Shown piece by piece: positions 11,231-22,309 of a stretch of DNA of 64,000 nt. The notes under the pieces are model-generated. The model saw only the letters and a list, made by a program, of their open reading frames with translations. It had not been told where the DNA came from and did not search any database. Each line of letters opens with the position of its first letter. Position 1 is the stretch's first letter. The DNA lies in NCBI GenBank assembly GCA_964036155.1, contig OZ038422.1:1364001-1428000 (forward strand). Reading direction: 5' to 3'. Made by a program: the position numbers and the translations under genes. This DNA comes from Diploscapter coronatus. Its lineage: Eukaryota > Nematoda > Chromadorea > Rhabditida > Rhabditidae.

Positions 11231-14200
11231 TTATCCAGTTATCATCGTCGTATTTGGAGGCTGACTTGACCAGGATGTGGGTGGGGCTTGGTACGAATAA
11301 CCTAAAAATTGGACATCTTCAAAAATTGGGTTCCTTTCCATGCAACTACCTTGCGGAGTCCCATTGATGGGTTGCCCAATTTGTTGGAGCTGAGGAGGTT
11401 GCATGGAGGCGTTTGGATGCATCTGGCCGCCTGGGCCCATCGCCTGTGCAATCGGAGCTCCATTTCCCATCGGGGGTGCTCCCATTTGGGCTCCATGAGG
11501 ATGCATTCCCGGGGCGATCGGTCCCATCTGAGGTGGGTGCAGTTGCTGCTGCTGCTGCTGTTGCATCTGGAAAACGGACACATTTCTGCTGGGGTTTTCA
11601 ACAGCTTCCTTATACCTGCATAGCGTTCGGATCGTACTGAGCATTTTCGATCCGAGAGATCTGTCGCTCATCTTCCTCGCCGAAATCGTTTCCCATCATC
11701 GAAGGCTCCCCGACGACCATCACCTCGTGATGGTAGTTACCCATTCCGGCGAACTGAAACTTTTTAAGGTACATTGTAAGCAAAAATGGATGGCTGTACC
11801 CCTGGCTGTATGTTTTGGTTTCCCTGAAATGGTGGGGGGTTAGCTGGAGCGGCCGGCGTCTGCGCCAGATTCGCTTTCTTGGCTTTCGAGTTTGCCGGAG
11901 GCTTCCTTTGCCGTTTCCGTTGCGGTTTCGGCTTCTCTTCGGCTTGAGGCAACATTGTAGGAGGGTCTAAAAATAGCGATATATTGTAAGGTAGAAACGG
12001 GGCGCTCTAATGTGTGTGGATGCCCAAAAATCCGAAAACGGCGATCGAGGCGAGCGAAACAGGAGAAATGAAACGGGAGGAGCAAAGTGGTTGAAAATGG
12101 AAGAGAAAGAAAGCGAAGAAAGGGGACTGCATTGTGCAGGATGAAGGATGAAGGAAGGAATGAATGCGTTCGTTAACGGACACCTCACTTTCCACTCCTT
12201 TCTTCGCCACTTTTCTCCCAGCCAGCAAAACTTATAACCAAATATGCGCGCGCAGCCGAAATATGCAAAAGCAGAGGACTCCCTCAATTTGGAGAAGAAT
12301 AGGCCCAAATCAAATGCTTTCCCGCTGCTACACAAAGCGTGTGCATCCCTTTTTCATAGAAGATTTGAAATTATCGTTTTAATTGGCGCCAAATAGCGTA
12401 ATCCGCTGAGAACTTATAATTATCTGCATTTGCTTTGACCGCACACCAAATGCCGAGTCGTCTGGGTGATCATAGGAAATTGAGAAAGCGGCTTGTATCG
12501 TCAATTTCCCGATTTGGTTAGTCAAAATCCGGAAATGAATTGGTAGGTGCGTGAGCTCTGCAGAGCTTCAAAATGAATATTACTAAATTGTGCGTAAACA
12601 AGTTGCATGACTGCGCGGCTCTAATATAATATTGAAAAGATTTGTATGCTCGCGAATCATGAAACCAAGCTATTGTTCCGACGTGCTAATTAGAAATTTC
12701 AGAGCCACACGCGCTCATGACAAAACTAATTAAAACTTTTGAAAATATATATGAAAGTAATTGAAAATGTTTTCTCCAATATATATCAGTCACATTTGAG
12801 GAGCAGGCCTTAATGAGAAATGGAATTGTGCGCTGCAAGGAATTATTATTATTATTCGAAAGTTTGTATGCGCGCTGCCCCGGGCTCTGACTCTGACGTC
12901 TGTTCAGATGTGGATAAATGGGAGCAATACAATTCTAATGAATAGATCGGAGAGGGATATTAGATTCCAGTTAAGTGAAATGTGCTGTAAATCCCCTATC
13001 ATACGAATATTGTTTTATTGTAATTGAAGATTATGGCCATTTTTTGAGGACCGAAAATGTATCCACCGAAATACGTAATGAAAGACGCTTTTATGGAGAA
13101 AACTCCTTAGTGATGCAGCCAATTCGGATACAGGATTAACTAGAGGAGACTTAGTCTGAGATACCAAGATCTGGGTTGGATAAGATACCTATAGAGGAAA
13201 GTTAAATATAGACTAAAATGACTAGTTTGAGCATATCGAGACCCAGGAAATGACCGAAAGTGTCAAATCGAATTAAAAATTGTGCGTATGTATGTGTGCA
13301 TGAAATTGGTGAGAACTGGCATCGAGCCGATATGAAAAAGGGAAAGCCGCTGCCGGGCGGACGGCTCAAAAGGAGCTGCTTGCGAATGAAGCCTCTACAC
13401 TAGCCACATTAAACTAATGAGTTCATTCCATTTTCATCACCTCGCTTTTCCCTTTCTTTTTCCTCTCTTCATCAATACATTTGTGGGTGCTCTTTTCAAT
13501 ATATTTTATTAGAGCACCCTCTTTTCGCCACCCATTCACTATCCCAAATTGGACCGGCGCGCTTCATATTTTGGCACCATCATCGACACAATTTGTACAA
13601 ATATGCGCGCATGTTATTATTAAATTGAAAACGCTCGGCGTGAATATTGCATTTTCTCAAATTATTCTTTTTGGAAGAAGCGAATTTATGGACAGTAAAG
13701 TATGTGGCGACGATTTCACAGGCTAATGAGCTGCTCGAAAGAGGCAGAATGAGGCTAACGTGTCTGGGTGAGAAAACGAGAAAATCCACCCAAGTGCGTG
13801 GGAATCAGACAAATTAGCGTTGATGTCATGAATTCTCGAAGTTAAATGAACTTACTCATCGGCAATCTGGCACTTTCTTGTCGCTGATGGAAATTGAACA
13901 ATGTCCTCTTCAGCGCGTCTCGGGGATCGTTCTAAAATTACAAATTAATCAAATTAGCTGCTTCACTAGCACATTTAATAGAGCCCTTCAAGCTGAAATT
14001 GAATATTTAGTCGCTCGCTTTTATTCAAATCGACAACAAGTTTACGACAATTCTTACATCTTCTTCTTCTTTATTCTTATGAACACCAGCAGGAATTTCT
14101 TGAAGTGGTGAACTCTCAATGATTTGTGGTTGAAGGGATTGACAAGGTGGTATGCCCGGGAAGGCTCTGAGTGGGGAATACGGGGGCATGGACCTAGTTG

Positions 14201-14660
14201 GTGGAGTGAGAGGGATTAGAGCTGGTGGAGTCGCATCGGGCGATTTTCTACACATTGGCAAAGACGTCATGGAAACCCGGCTGGAATGCTGGATCACGGA
14301 TACTTCATTTGGTCTCGGCAGTCCTGTAAGCAGAGAGAACTCATTTGGCTTTGACAGTCCCGACATTGGCACTGGCATCGATTGAGGAGTCAGAACTGGC
14401 ATTTCAGCTGTCGAGAGGACTGAGGTGGGGAATAGCTGAGATAGCAAACTCGGAGCAGATAGACTCAGGTTTGGATCGAGTTGAGGTAATTCTGGAGACA
14501 GTATTGGCGGAAATAGGTCAGTTGAATAGCTTGATAATGGGCTGGAGGAGTTGGTCGACGAGGTAGTCCTTTGTGCGTTGAAGTGCTTGAGCATCAGCAG
14601 GAGGAGCAATGGATCGAGGTTATTCGCGTCCAGATCCCCGAATACGGGATTTGTGCTCAT
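11231..14660 (-). CDS. ldb-1: ldb-1 alternative isoform from an internal first exon (predicted, lacks dimerisation domain, 439 aa)
   Basis: An uninterrupted 201-codon reading frame starts at ATG 14660 (MSTNPVFGDLDANNLDP) on the ldb-1 strand, inside the intron between the last dimerisation-domain exon and the exon 13931-13856. It ends at 14058 at a good donor (GAAGAT, then gtaaga) in phase 0. The exon before this intron also ends in phase 0, so either can join NDPRDALKRTLFNF. A form starting here totals 1320 nt in frame. It would carry a Ser/Pro/Leu-rich N-terminus plus the nuclear-localisation stretch and LIM-interaction domain. An in-frame TGA upstream with no good acceptor argues for initiation at this ATG. 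By analogy with truncated LDB proteins it might compete with the full-length form; that is inference. It could also be a chance ORF. Confidence 0.6.
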
Positions 14661-16443
14661 TATCGAAGGATTAACCCTTCAATAGGGGAGGGCCCGCTCG
14701 GTTCTATTTGAATGAATGGGTTGGTTAAACGTCTGCCGGCAGCTTTTGCCCCTCGCTCCTCACACCTATATTTCTGTGCTTTTGCGAAATGTAGCCAGGT
14801 TCATATTATCAGCGCTCTTGCCCCGCCCCATTTCAACAATCTCTCGCTCACATCCGTTAACTTTTACTTCAACATATCACTCTACTACGGTGGAGAGATT
14901 TTGTAAAGGAATCATAGAGTCCGTAGTTAGTTAATTCAATTGATGAAGATTTGGGATTGAACATCGAATTATAGGTGGGAAGTCGTGCGATAAATAAGCC
15001 GGGTGCGGATAATTACATTAAAACAACCACGCGGCTACCCTCGTGATATTCGAAGTCGCTAATTTAATCAGTTTAATGAAGATAGGAGATTTCGCACAAT
15101 TTCAGCTTGAAGGTACTGACTAATTTTAGGAATTATACGACTTACCCCGCAAGTTTTGCTCTGACTCATGAGGACTTGCATGGGCTCGAGTATCCGACAG
15201 ATAGACAGACAGGAGATCGTGTGAAGAGACATGCCAAGTCGGGTCCGACGGCGGTCATCCAACAGAGGCTCATATTCCTAAAAATCGGGTTTGTTCAAAA
15301 ATGCCATTTTAAGATATTCACCTTTGTGTTTTCATTCTGTACGAACTCACTGCAGCCCCTTAACTCTAGCGTCATACACCTTATCCTATGGTTCAACAGC
15401 TCATCATAAGGCGTGAACTCAATGGTAATCTTGCACTCGGTTTGGACCTTAAATTTACTCTTTATCTTTCATTTTTCTCTCAGACCAACCTCGACATTGT
15501 TGTCCATTTTGGAAACTTGGAGGACGTTGTCGTTTTCCAGAACGTAGCAGTGCTGCATCGAGGACTCCCTAGTGTGGCCCCTCAAGACGTAGTAAAGTTC
15601 TTTGGTGCCAGAGTCGAAAATCGACCGGAAGAAACGAGGGATGAGCTGCCGACCCACTGCTGCAATTTTTTGTTGAAATAATGAAGAGAAGGTTCATGTT
15701 TTCATTTTTACCATATTTCTCAGGATTCGTCGGATCGTCCAACAGAATGAACCAAATTCGGGCGTCGTCGTCAAAGAACTCATGCGAAAAAGCGTCCCAC
15801 CATTGGGCAAAGTCCTTTTCAGAAACCTGCAAGTAAACTTCATTGAATTTTGCAGAAAATCGAACTATCAAATACCCCCGAGTTGCTGAAAATGTACAGT
15901 CGCCGGTTCATTTCGTGGATGCGGAACTCCAACGGACTTGGGGCCGGTCCGACGAGGTGAGAGGATTGGGGCATCTGAGGAGGAACGCCCATGGACGAGG
16001 GCTGTGACGGAGGGGCCATCGGAGGACGCATCCTGCAAAATCTCAAAATTGCATTTTTTTTAAACAAATATAGAAAGTAATTCCTGAAATCATGTTCGCA
16101 TATATAATTGATATTTTGGTGATTACATGATCTGATGACTAGGAGGCTGTGGAGTGCCGTTCTGAGGTGTCATTACATAGGGAGATCCGCTAGACTCGGG
16201 ACTAGCGAAGGGCGGTTGCGCACCAAAAGCGTAGCCGTACGCATCCTGAGTGTACATGCTGCCATCATCCATAGATGCGTAGCCGTTTTGCATCTGCATC
16301 AGCGCACCCCCGCCGGTCGGATCGTAGGGGTCCGGTGCGGGTTGAAGCGGCTTCGGCTCAATGTCCGTCTTCTTCTTGCGCACTCGCGGAGCCTTGACGG
16401 GCGGCGGTGCACCATCAATTATGGGCGCGCGGCGACGTGGCAT
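11231..16443 (-). CDS. ldb-1: LIM-domain-binding protein (LDB/Chip/CLIM/NLI family), core isoform, 577 aa
   Basis: Nuclear adaptor that dimerises and bridges LIM-homeodomain and LMO factors to other regulators. Ten exons: 16443-16127, 16032-15876, 15826-15712, 15659-15490, 15447-15322, 15277-15146, 13931-13856, 11966-11800, 11753-11616 and 11566-11231. They sum to 1734 nt in frame. The first exon gives a basic/proline-rich start (MPRRRAPIIDG) with an in-frame TGA immediately before the ATG. The dimerisation domain shows IHEMNRRLY, QWWDAFSHEFFDDDA, VGRQLIPRFFRSIFDSGT and ELYYVLRG, then RILEPMQVLMSQSKTCG. A Lys/Arg-rich nuclear-localisation stretch (PKPQRKRQRK) precedes the LIM-interaction domain (EVMVVGEPSMMG, DFGEEDERQISRIENAQYD). 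The C-terminus is Met/Pro/Gln-rich with a short polyglutamine run. The match to vertebrate LDB1 is direct in every block. The large intron 15145-13932 contains an alternative first exon. Confidence 0.95.
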
Positions 16444-17658
16444 TCAGATAACCGAGTTGCTATTGGCAAAGAACAGCAATTTTCGCCTGGAAAAGTCAAC
16501 TTGCAGAAGTGATATTGAAACGGCGAAATTACGAGGATCGATACGTGCGAGAGTAAAAATAAGGCGTATGAATCTATTTGAATGAAGCTGAATAGAAGGG
16601 GAGGAGGGGATGCATGAATGACGACTAATTGTGACATTGTGACCCCCGCCAATCGATAGTAAGATGAAAGCAAAAGAACAAGCTAAAGAAGTGCTAGGAT
16701 ATAATGCGAGTCGCATTAATATTATTCAAAAATTGCCACGCGCGATTTGCATTTCTAATTATAGTAAGACGTGAAAAATCAATGTAAGTACTTTCTTTTT
16801 CTTCTCTGGGCGAAATGTCACGTCGTTATTTTCGAATGTTGCAAAGCGCCGTGCTTTGTGAATAATCGATGATTGCGATTTTGAGCAGAAACGACTATCA
16901 TTCAAATGCTAATTTTGGGGGCAGATTTGCTAGTTGTTCGACGTCTGCCAACAATTTGCTATTAGGGAAAACGTGATTTTGAGAGATCCGCGAGATAGGA
17001 TTCTTTGATTTCGCGAGAAATCGATTTGTATCAGCGTGAGCGAAATAGCGTGAGTTAGACGATGAATACACGCAAAAATTCTCTGCGCCTCACGAAAACG
17101 CGTTTCGGCCGGACAAGGCCGAAGGCAGAGGCGAAAGCTAGTTTCGTCATCGGGGTCTTGGAAGATGTCAAGCAGCCTCTCTCAGATTAATTAATTAAAA
17201 TTTTCGCCGAGAAAAGAATATGGACGATCGATTTTGGACCTTCAAACTCAGAGTAAACAACAGATTTAGAAATGCTCAAGACTTGCGTAGGAACGATATT
17301 ATCTCCGAACTTAGCGCTTAATCACTGGATAAATCTTAGCGAAATCTAGATTATGACAACAAGAAACTCAGCAACGTTATGAGTTTTCAGTAGAAAGGAG
17401 AAGAATTATGAAACCAGAATACTAAAATTTTGCCTCTATTTCTGAACGCGAAATGACCCATTTTAGCCTGAAAATGGGCGGCCATTTAAAGTTATGACCC
17501 ATATCGGCGAAACGAGCTTAACGATTTTCGAAAATTAAAGAGCAGCGGGAAAAAGGTAAATGAGCTTTAATGGCACCTATTAGTCAAAGATAATTGATCA
17601 ATTAAATGTCTATTGTTGATCAGCTGGAGACCAACTTTGCTGGAAGCGCTCAGGAACA

Positions 17659-17826
17659 GTGTTGTTGGTGCCGAAATCTGGGAGGGATGTGCAAAGTGGT
17701 GTACGATTATTTTTGCTGGTTAGAAAATCGAGAAATAGCACGCAAAAAGGGGAGAGACTGGCATTTAAAATCACTTCTTTTTCCCTCTTCATTTTCTACC
17801 CCCCAGATTTGGGCATCACAATGGCA
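17659..17826. repeat. IR-E element, diverged copy
   Basis: Left end gttgttggtgccgaaatctg, right end ccagatttgggcatcacaa. The family's internal gctggttagaaaatcgag is present. The TA flanks have been lost or mutated. Confidence 0.8.
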
Positions 17827-18329
17827 GGTGTCAGCGGAAGAAGGAAAAATCGATATGATCCAGCTTAGGTTGTGTTTAGTGATAATAATTTGATACGATC
17901 AATTGATAAATGTGTTGATAACGGCAAATGAGAGAGAAAGCTGCTGCTGTCGCCAGAGAAAAAAGTGACCGAGGAAATAGTAGCTGATAAATCTTGACAG
18001 TTTTCCAGTTCTCGCGCACTGACTAGTGAGAACGTGTTAAAATCAAGAAACAGACCGCTGCTGGAAATAGCAGAGGGTCAGAGACGCAGAGGACACATGG
18101 ATTATTGGCTAATACACACACCCTCGCCATCGCCAGAAATTGATAGTTATTGAAGGCGACTGAAAATGAGTGATGAAAGTCGGGCGAGAGACGGGGCATC
18201 TTGAAGAAGGCGCAGAGAAGCTAGAGATGAATCGAGATGACCTTAGGTGATATTTGAAACACCCATGCCCCGCGAGATTAGATGGACCAGAGCGATGCAT
18301 ATAAATAATACCACCATTTTGGAGAATAC

Positions 18330-18870
18330 GCTCAAGAATAACACACTGAAGCTAAAAATACGCACGTTAAAAATAAATTGAGGAAAAAGGCGTAGCACGT
18401 CAAAAGTTGGCACGAGGTAGGAAAAGGTGTGAAGTGCGTGCGAAAAAAACGACGAAATAGAGTTCGAAAGCTGGAGGCAAAAAAGACATCGAGACTGTTT
18501 GCGTTCGGCACATATAGCATATATACACAAATACAGGAACAACCGGGTGAAGGTGAGGAGGTAAACTCGTCTCTCTTTCTCTTTCTCACTAGAGGAAAAG
18601 ATGTAGAGAAATATGAGGAAGTATGCGGGATTTTCGGCGATCAATCGATGAAAATAGAAAGATCAATAAGCAGAGTCCGGCTAGACGCTGAGAGAAAGAG
18701 AGGAAGCGGACGAAAACGAGAGGGCTCAGAGAGGCAAATAAATAAGAGAAGCAGGAAAATAGTGCGTCGGAGAGAAAGAAGTTTATAGGTTAAAGAGACT
18801 TGCGCGCGGCGGCTGCGAAAAGAAAGTGAATTTTCGTGTGTGAGTGGAGAGAGTTGATGAACTGGCACAA
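18330..18870. repeat. GA-rich (plus strand) / CT-rich (minus strand) tract
   Basis: Dense gagagaaagagagg-type sequence with little complexity, on the antisense strand of ldb-1. It creates spurious ORFs of up to 133 codons. Possible promoter-proximal pyrimidine tract of an ldb-1 upstream isoform; function not visible. Confidence 0.5.
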
Positions 18871-20599
18871 AAAATTAGGGTAAAATTGATGGATTACCGG
18901 GATAAAGAAATTTTGCAAAATAGAAAGTTTACATTGAGAAAGTATGCTTTAATAAATAAAGTCTGAACAAATCTATGCAGACTTTTCGGATAGAATAAAG
19001 AAAGAGGATTGGAGGTACGCGAAGCAAAATATTACTATAGAAAATCGATACATAGGGGGTATGCAACATGATTCTCTATCGGAAAATTTCGGCTTAAAGA
19101 TGGTTACGCACAGAAGATTTGACTTAAGCGCTGTCTAGGCTCTGAATTTAAAATCCCAAAAATGATTTTTGATGCTTGCTAAGAACGATATAGGCCTGAT
19201 TACATCAGGCGCTGTGGTGTGTGTGTGTTACACTATCTGAGAAAGAAGGCCTCCCTGCGCTTAAACTTCAGCTTCTTCGTCTTTATCTCATAGGAATAAA
19301 AACGCGAGATCAAATAAGATATAATTCACGGATATCCATTATAGCTATAGATTTGAGATATATCAGGCTCATTATTTATCCATATGAGATGTGTGACATG
19401 GAGGGCCAATCTGGTTAAACAATAGAGTTATATATGCAGATTCGTATATCGCTATATTGTTACACATTACGCGCTACTAAATTAGGAATTTGGTGATAGC
19501 AAATTGTTCAAATATGTGGTGATAAGAATGATGCGCTGGCAATCCTATGTAACTGATAACACTTCAACAAGTGATAATAATAATTTGTACTTATTTTGGT
19601 GCAGAACTTATGTATAAAGTACAAATTAAGCATGTTTAAGCCTACTTTGAAGATCATAATAGGTGGATTACCTGAATTATTTGCTCAAAAACTCGCGCGC
19701 ATGCCATGTGAGGATGATAATAAGTGCAAAATGAGACGAAATAATAGAAAAGTTATTCGGGATTAAGACCGGATTTCAGACAATGTCTCATTCGCGCGAA
19801 AAGAAGATTAAGGAAATCTTAAAAACAGCGAGAGAGATGTTATGATAAAACCGAGGCAGCAGTATAAGCAAAAAGATGAATTACTCCCACAAGAACTGAA
19901 GCAGCGAAAGAGTGGGGAGTTCATTTTGAAGTGTGCTCTGAGCGTAAATCATTTGTAATTCAGGCATCCAAAATACACTTCTGATCTCTCCTATATCGAT
20001 GGAAATTTGTAGATTGACCCCTCTCCTATAAAATCTGCCCTAATGTGAAATGTTTAGCAAGAATTGTGGTGAAATTTAACATGGATAAGATTTAAAATGA
20101 TCAATTTACGATTTAGAATTAAACTTTACTGCATCATTAAAATCGACATAGTTTAAGATGCCAAAAGTAGTACGGGGACAGAAGTTGATCGAATGAAGCA
20201 TGCGTGTTTTTGAATGATAGATCACTATCTTTCCAACAAAAGCCTGAACAATAACAATGAGAATGAAAGCGATACGGTATGATGGCAGCAGCAGAAGGGC
20301 AGCAGAGACAAAGGCAGTTTGTCATTCGAAGCTTCGAAAAAAATAGGGAAATATTTGACAATCTCGCAAAAATCTTAGAATTGGAGTTTGGCTGGCAGAG
20401 ATCCAAAATTGGATTGAGAGAAGTAGAGAGAAGGGGCTGTCAGTAAAATCCGGATATCTGAAGAAACTAGATTGACCCATTGGAAATCGAAGCCCAAAGC
20501 GTAAGCAAATCGATCGATCGATTACAACAAAATCCGGGGCTGGAATGATGGTTCTGGGAGCAACTCGGAGCTAGCGACGATATCTTCAGCTGAGGCGAC

Positions 20600-21020
20600 A
20601 TGCGCGCACGCCCCAACCGAAAGGGTACGGGCCTTCGTCGAAGGGCCATGGGGGAAAAAGGACGAGGGTAGATGAAGAAATAGGCAGAAAAAGCGAGAGG
20701 CGAAAAGACCAAAAAACCGATTAGAGACTAGACACGCAGGGTTCGCAGCGGTCGGAGACGCAGCGGGCACACGGCGCCGCGACGCATCGGAAGGCGCAGC
20801 GCGCGCCCCCGACGAGAGAGACAGAGAGCGCAGGGGTCATTGTGTTGGAGAGCGCAGAGAAGCAGAACGAGATGGGAGGAAAATGAAGAGAGAAAGTAAA
20901 TAGAGAGAGGGTCGAATATTAGGAGGGCGCAGAGACGCAGACACACAGAGAGTATACCCCTGAGGGGGGAGGGCTAAAAGAGAAGGGACGAAGGGGCGCA
21001 AGAAATAGACGATGAAGGCT
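20600..21020. repeat. GC- and GA-rich tract upstream of the ldb-1 core promoter
   Basis: Repeated gagcgcagag / gcagagacgcag words with an unusually high local GC content for this window. Possible regulatory or 5' untranslated sequence; no coding signal followed across splice sites. Confidence 0.4.
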
Positions 21021-21440
21021 GTGTGTGTGGACGAGGGGTCAGCTGCAGTCGGAATACGACTGAACGAAGAATTTGGACGAGAAAAAGTAATAAGCCTGAA
21101 ATTTGGCTCTACAAATTTGGATATTTAAAATTTTGAAGAAAATCGTACACACATATTCAGATGCTGAAAGCGGATATAAAATTTCAAAATTTGAGTTTTG
21201 AAGTGGAAACCATAGCGCTCTCAGCCCCACAATACGTCACCGAATTTTGCCAATTTAACCGGAAATGAATTAACGCAAGCTTCACTTCACACTTGTGGCA
21301 AGCCGACCGGCACCAAACCTGCTTTCGAGTTTCGGGGAGCGAGGGATCGATAATTTTGAAATTTAAATTAGGCCAGGAATAGAAATTGGGGGGAATCGGA
21401 AATTGTTTTATTGTTTCAATTTACGATTTGATCAATATAT

Positions 21441-21570
21441 GGTCTCTTGCATTAGTTACCGTAAAGCTACGTCTTATCCTTTTGTAAAAGTTACCGCTTT
21501 TCTGGAAAATAGCATGGGGAGGAGAAAAAAGAGGGTAACTTCTACAAAGGGGTAACTAGTGCAAAAGGCC
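21441..21570. repeat. IR-F element
   Basis: ggtctcttgcattagttacc at the left mirrors ggtaactagtgcaaaaggcc at the right, with inner arms ttttgtaaaagttacc / ggtaacttctacaaa and a core carrying aaatagcatggggag. Confidence 0.85.
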
Positions 21571-21835
21571 ATATAATATATAATATATGCGTTTTGTTTT
21601 ATAATTTACAACAACATGTTGCACACAGACAGAAATGTAAGTTTTTCGCTTGAATCGTAGAGTTTATAACCGTCTGTGTGTGCGTATGACTAAAGCTCCC
21701 AGTCGTATGAGTCAGAAAGAAGGGAAGTGATTCAGATATGGAAAATGAACAAGGATAATTCAAAAAGAAATAGAAAATAGATATTACAAAAAAGATTATT
21801 TAAGCGCATGAAAGGCAATTTGGAAAAGTAGTGTT

Positions 21836-21945
21836 GCATCGTAGCATCTCGTTACATGCAAAATAGTATGGGATAAGTTAGGAAAAACGACTCTCATTCC
21901 CATACTATTTCGTGTATGCAACTACTTTTCTAGGTTGCCTGCATG
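21836..21945. repeat. IR-C element
   Basis: gttgcatcgtagcatc ... catgcaaaatagtatggg, then cccatactatttcgtgtatg and a right edge running into gcaactacttttctaggttgc. Confidence 0.8.
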
Positions 21946-22309
21946 AAGCCATCCGATGGCGTTCACCTCAGGAAATGATGCCAGGAAAAATTATGTTTAA
22001 AAATAAAACTTGAATATTCAGCGAATTCCGAGTATTCAATGTGTATGTATGCGCATATGTAATGATGCAAATATGGAAGAGGAAAGAGCGCACGCGCGAA
22101 TGATGAAATCTATTTTCATCAGGCAGCAAAAATCTCGCGATACCAGTTGCATTATGCTAATCTCGAAAGATAGCATAATCATTTTAGCCGATGGGCCGTA
22201 TGAAACACGAAAACTGGTTTACTCGAAAGAAATTGTCAGGCGTATATCGTCAAAGTTAAATCAATAACAAATGCGAACATGACTTTCATTTGTGCAAATA
22301 AATATTTAC

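Larger units (their letters stand above)
16444..22309. other. Intron/upstream region of ldb-1; repeats and GA/CT-rich tracts only
   Basis: No coding exon recognised. On the ldb-1 sense strand, CT-rich tracts occupy about 18.34-18.87 kb and 20.6-21.0 kb, and each produces long chance ORFs. An acceptor-like ttttccag lies about 50 bases before the 16443 start codon and may receive a spliced leader or a 5' UTR exon. IR-E (17.7 kb), IR-F (21.4 kb) and IR-C (21.8 kb) elements are present. Confidence 0.6.

Noticed and set aside
16135..16512. 125-codon plus-strand ORF over the first ldb-1 exon
   Set aside because: Antisense shadow of a GC-rich coding exon.
18243..18644. 133-codon ORF on the minus strand with hydrophobic segments
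   Set aside because: Apparent membrane segments are produced by CT/TTC-rich sequence; lies inside an ldb-1 intron without splice signals in phase.
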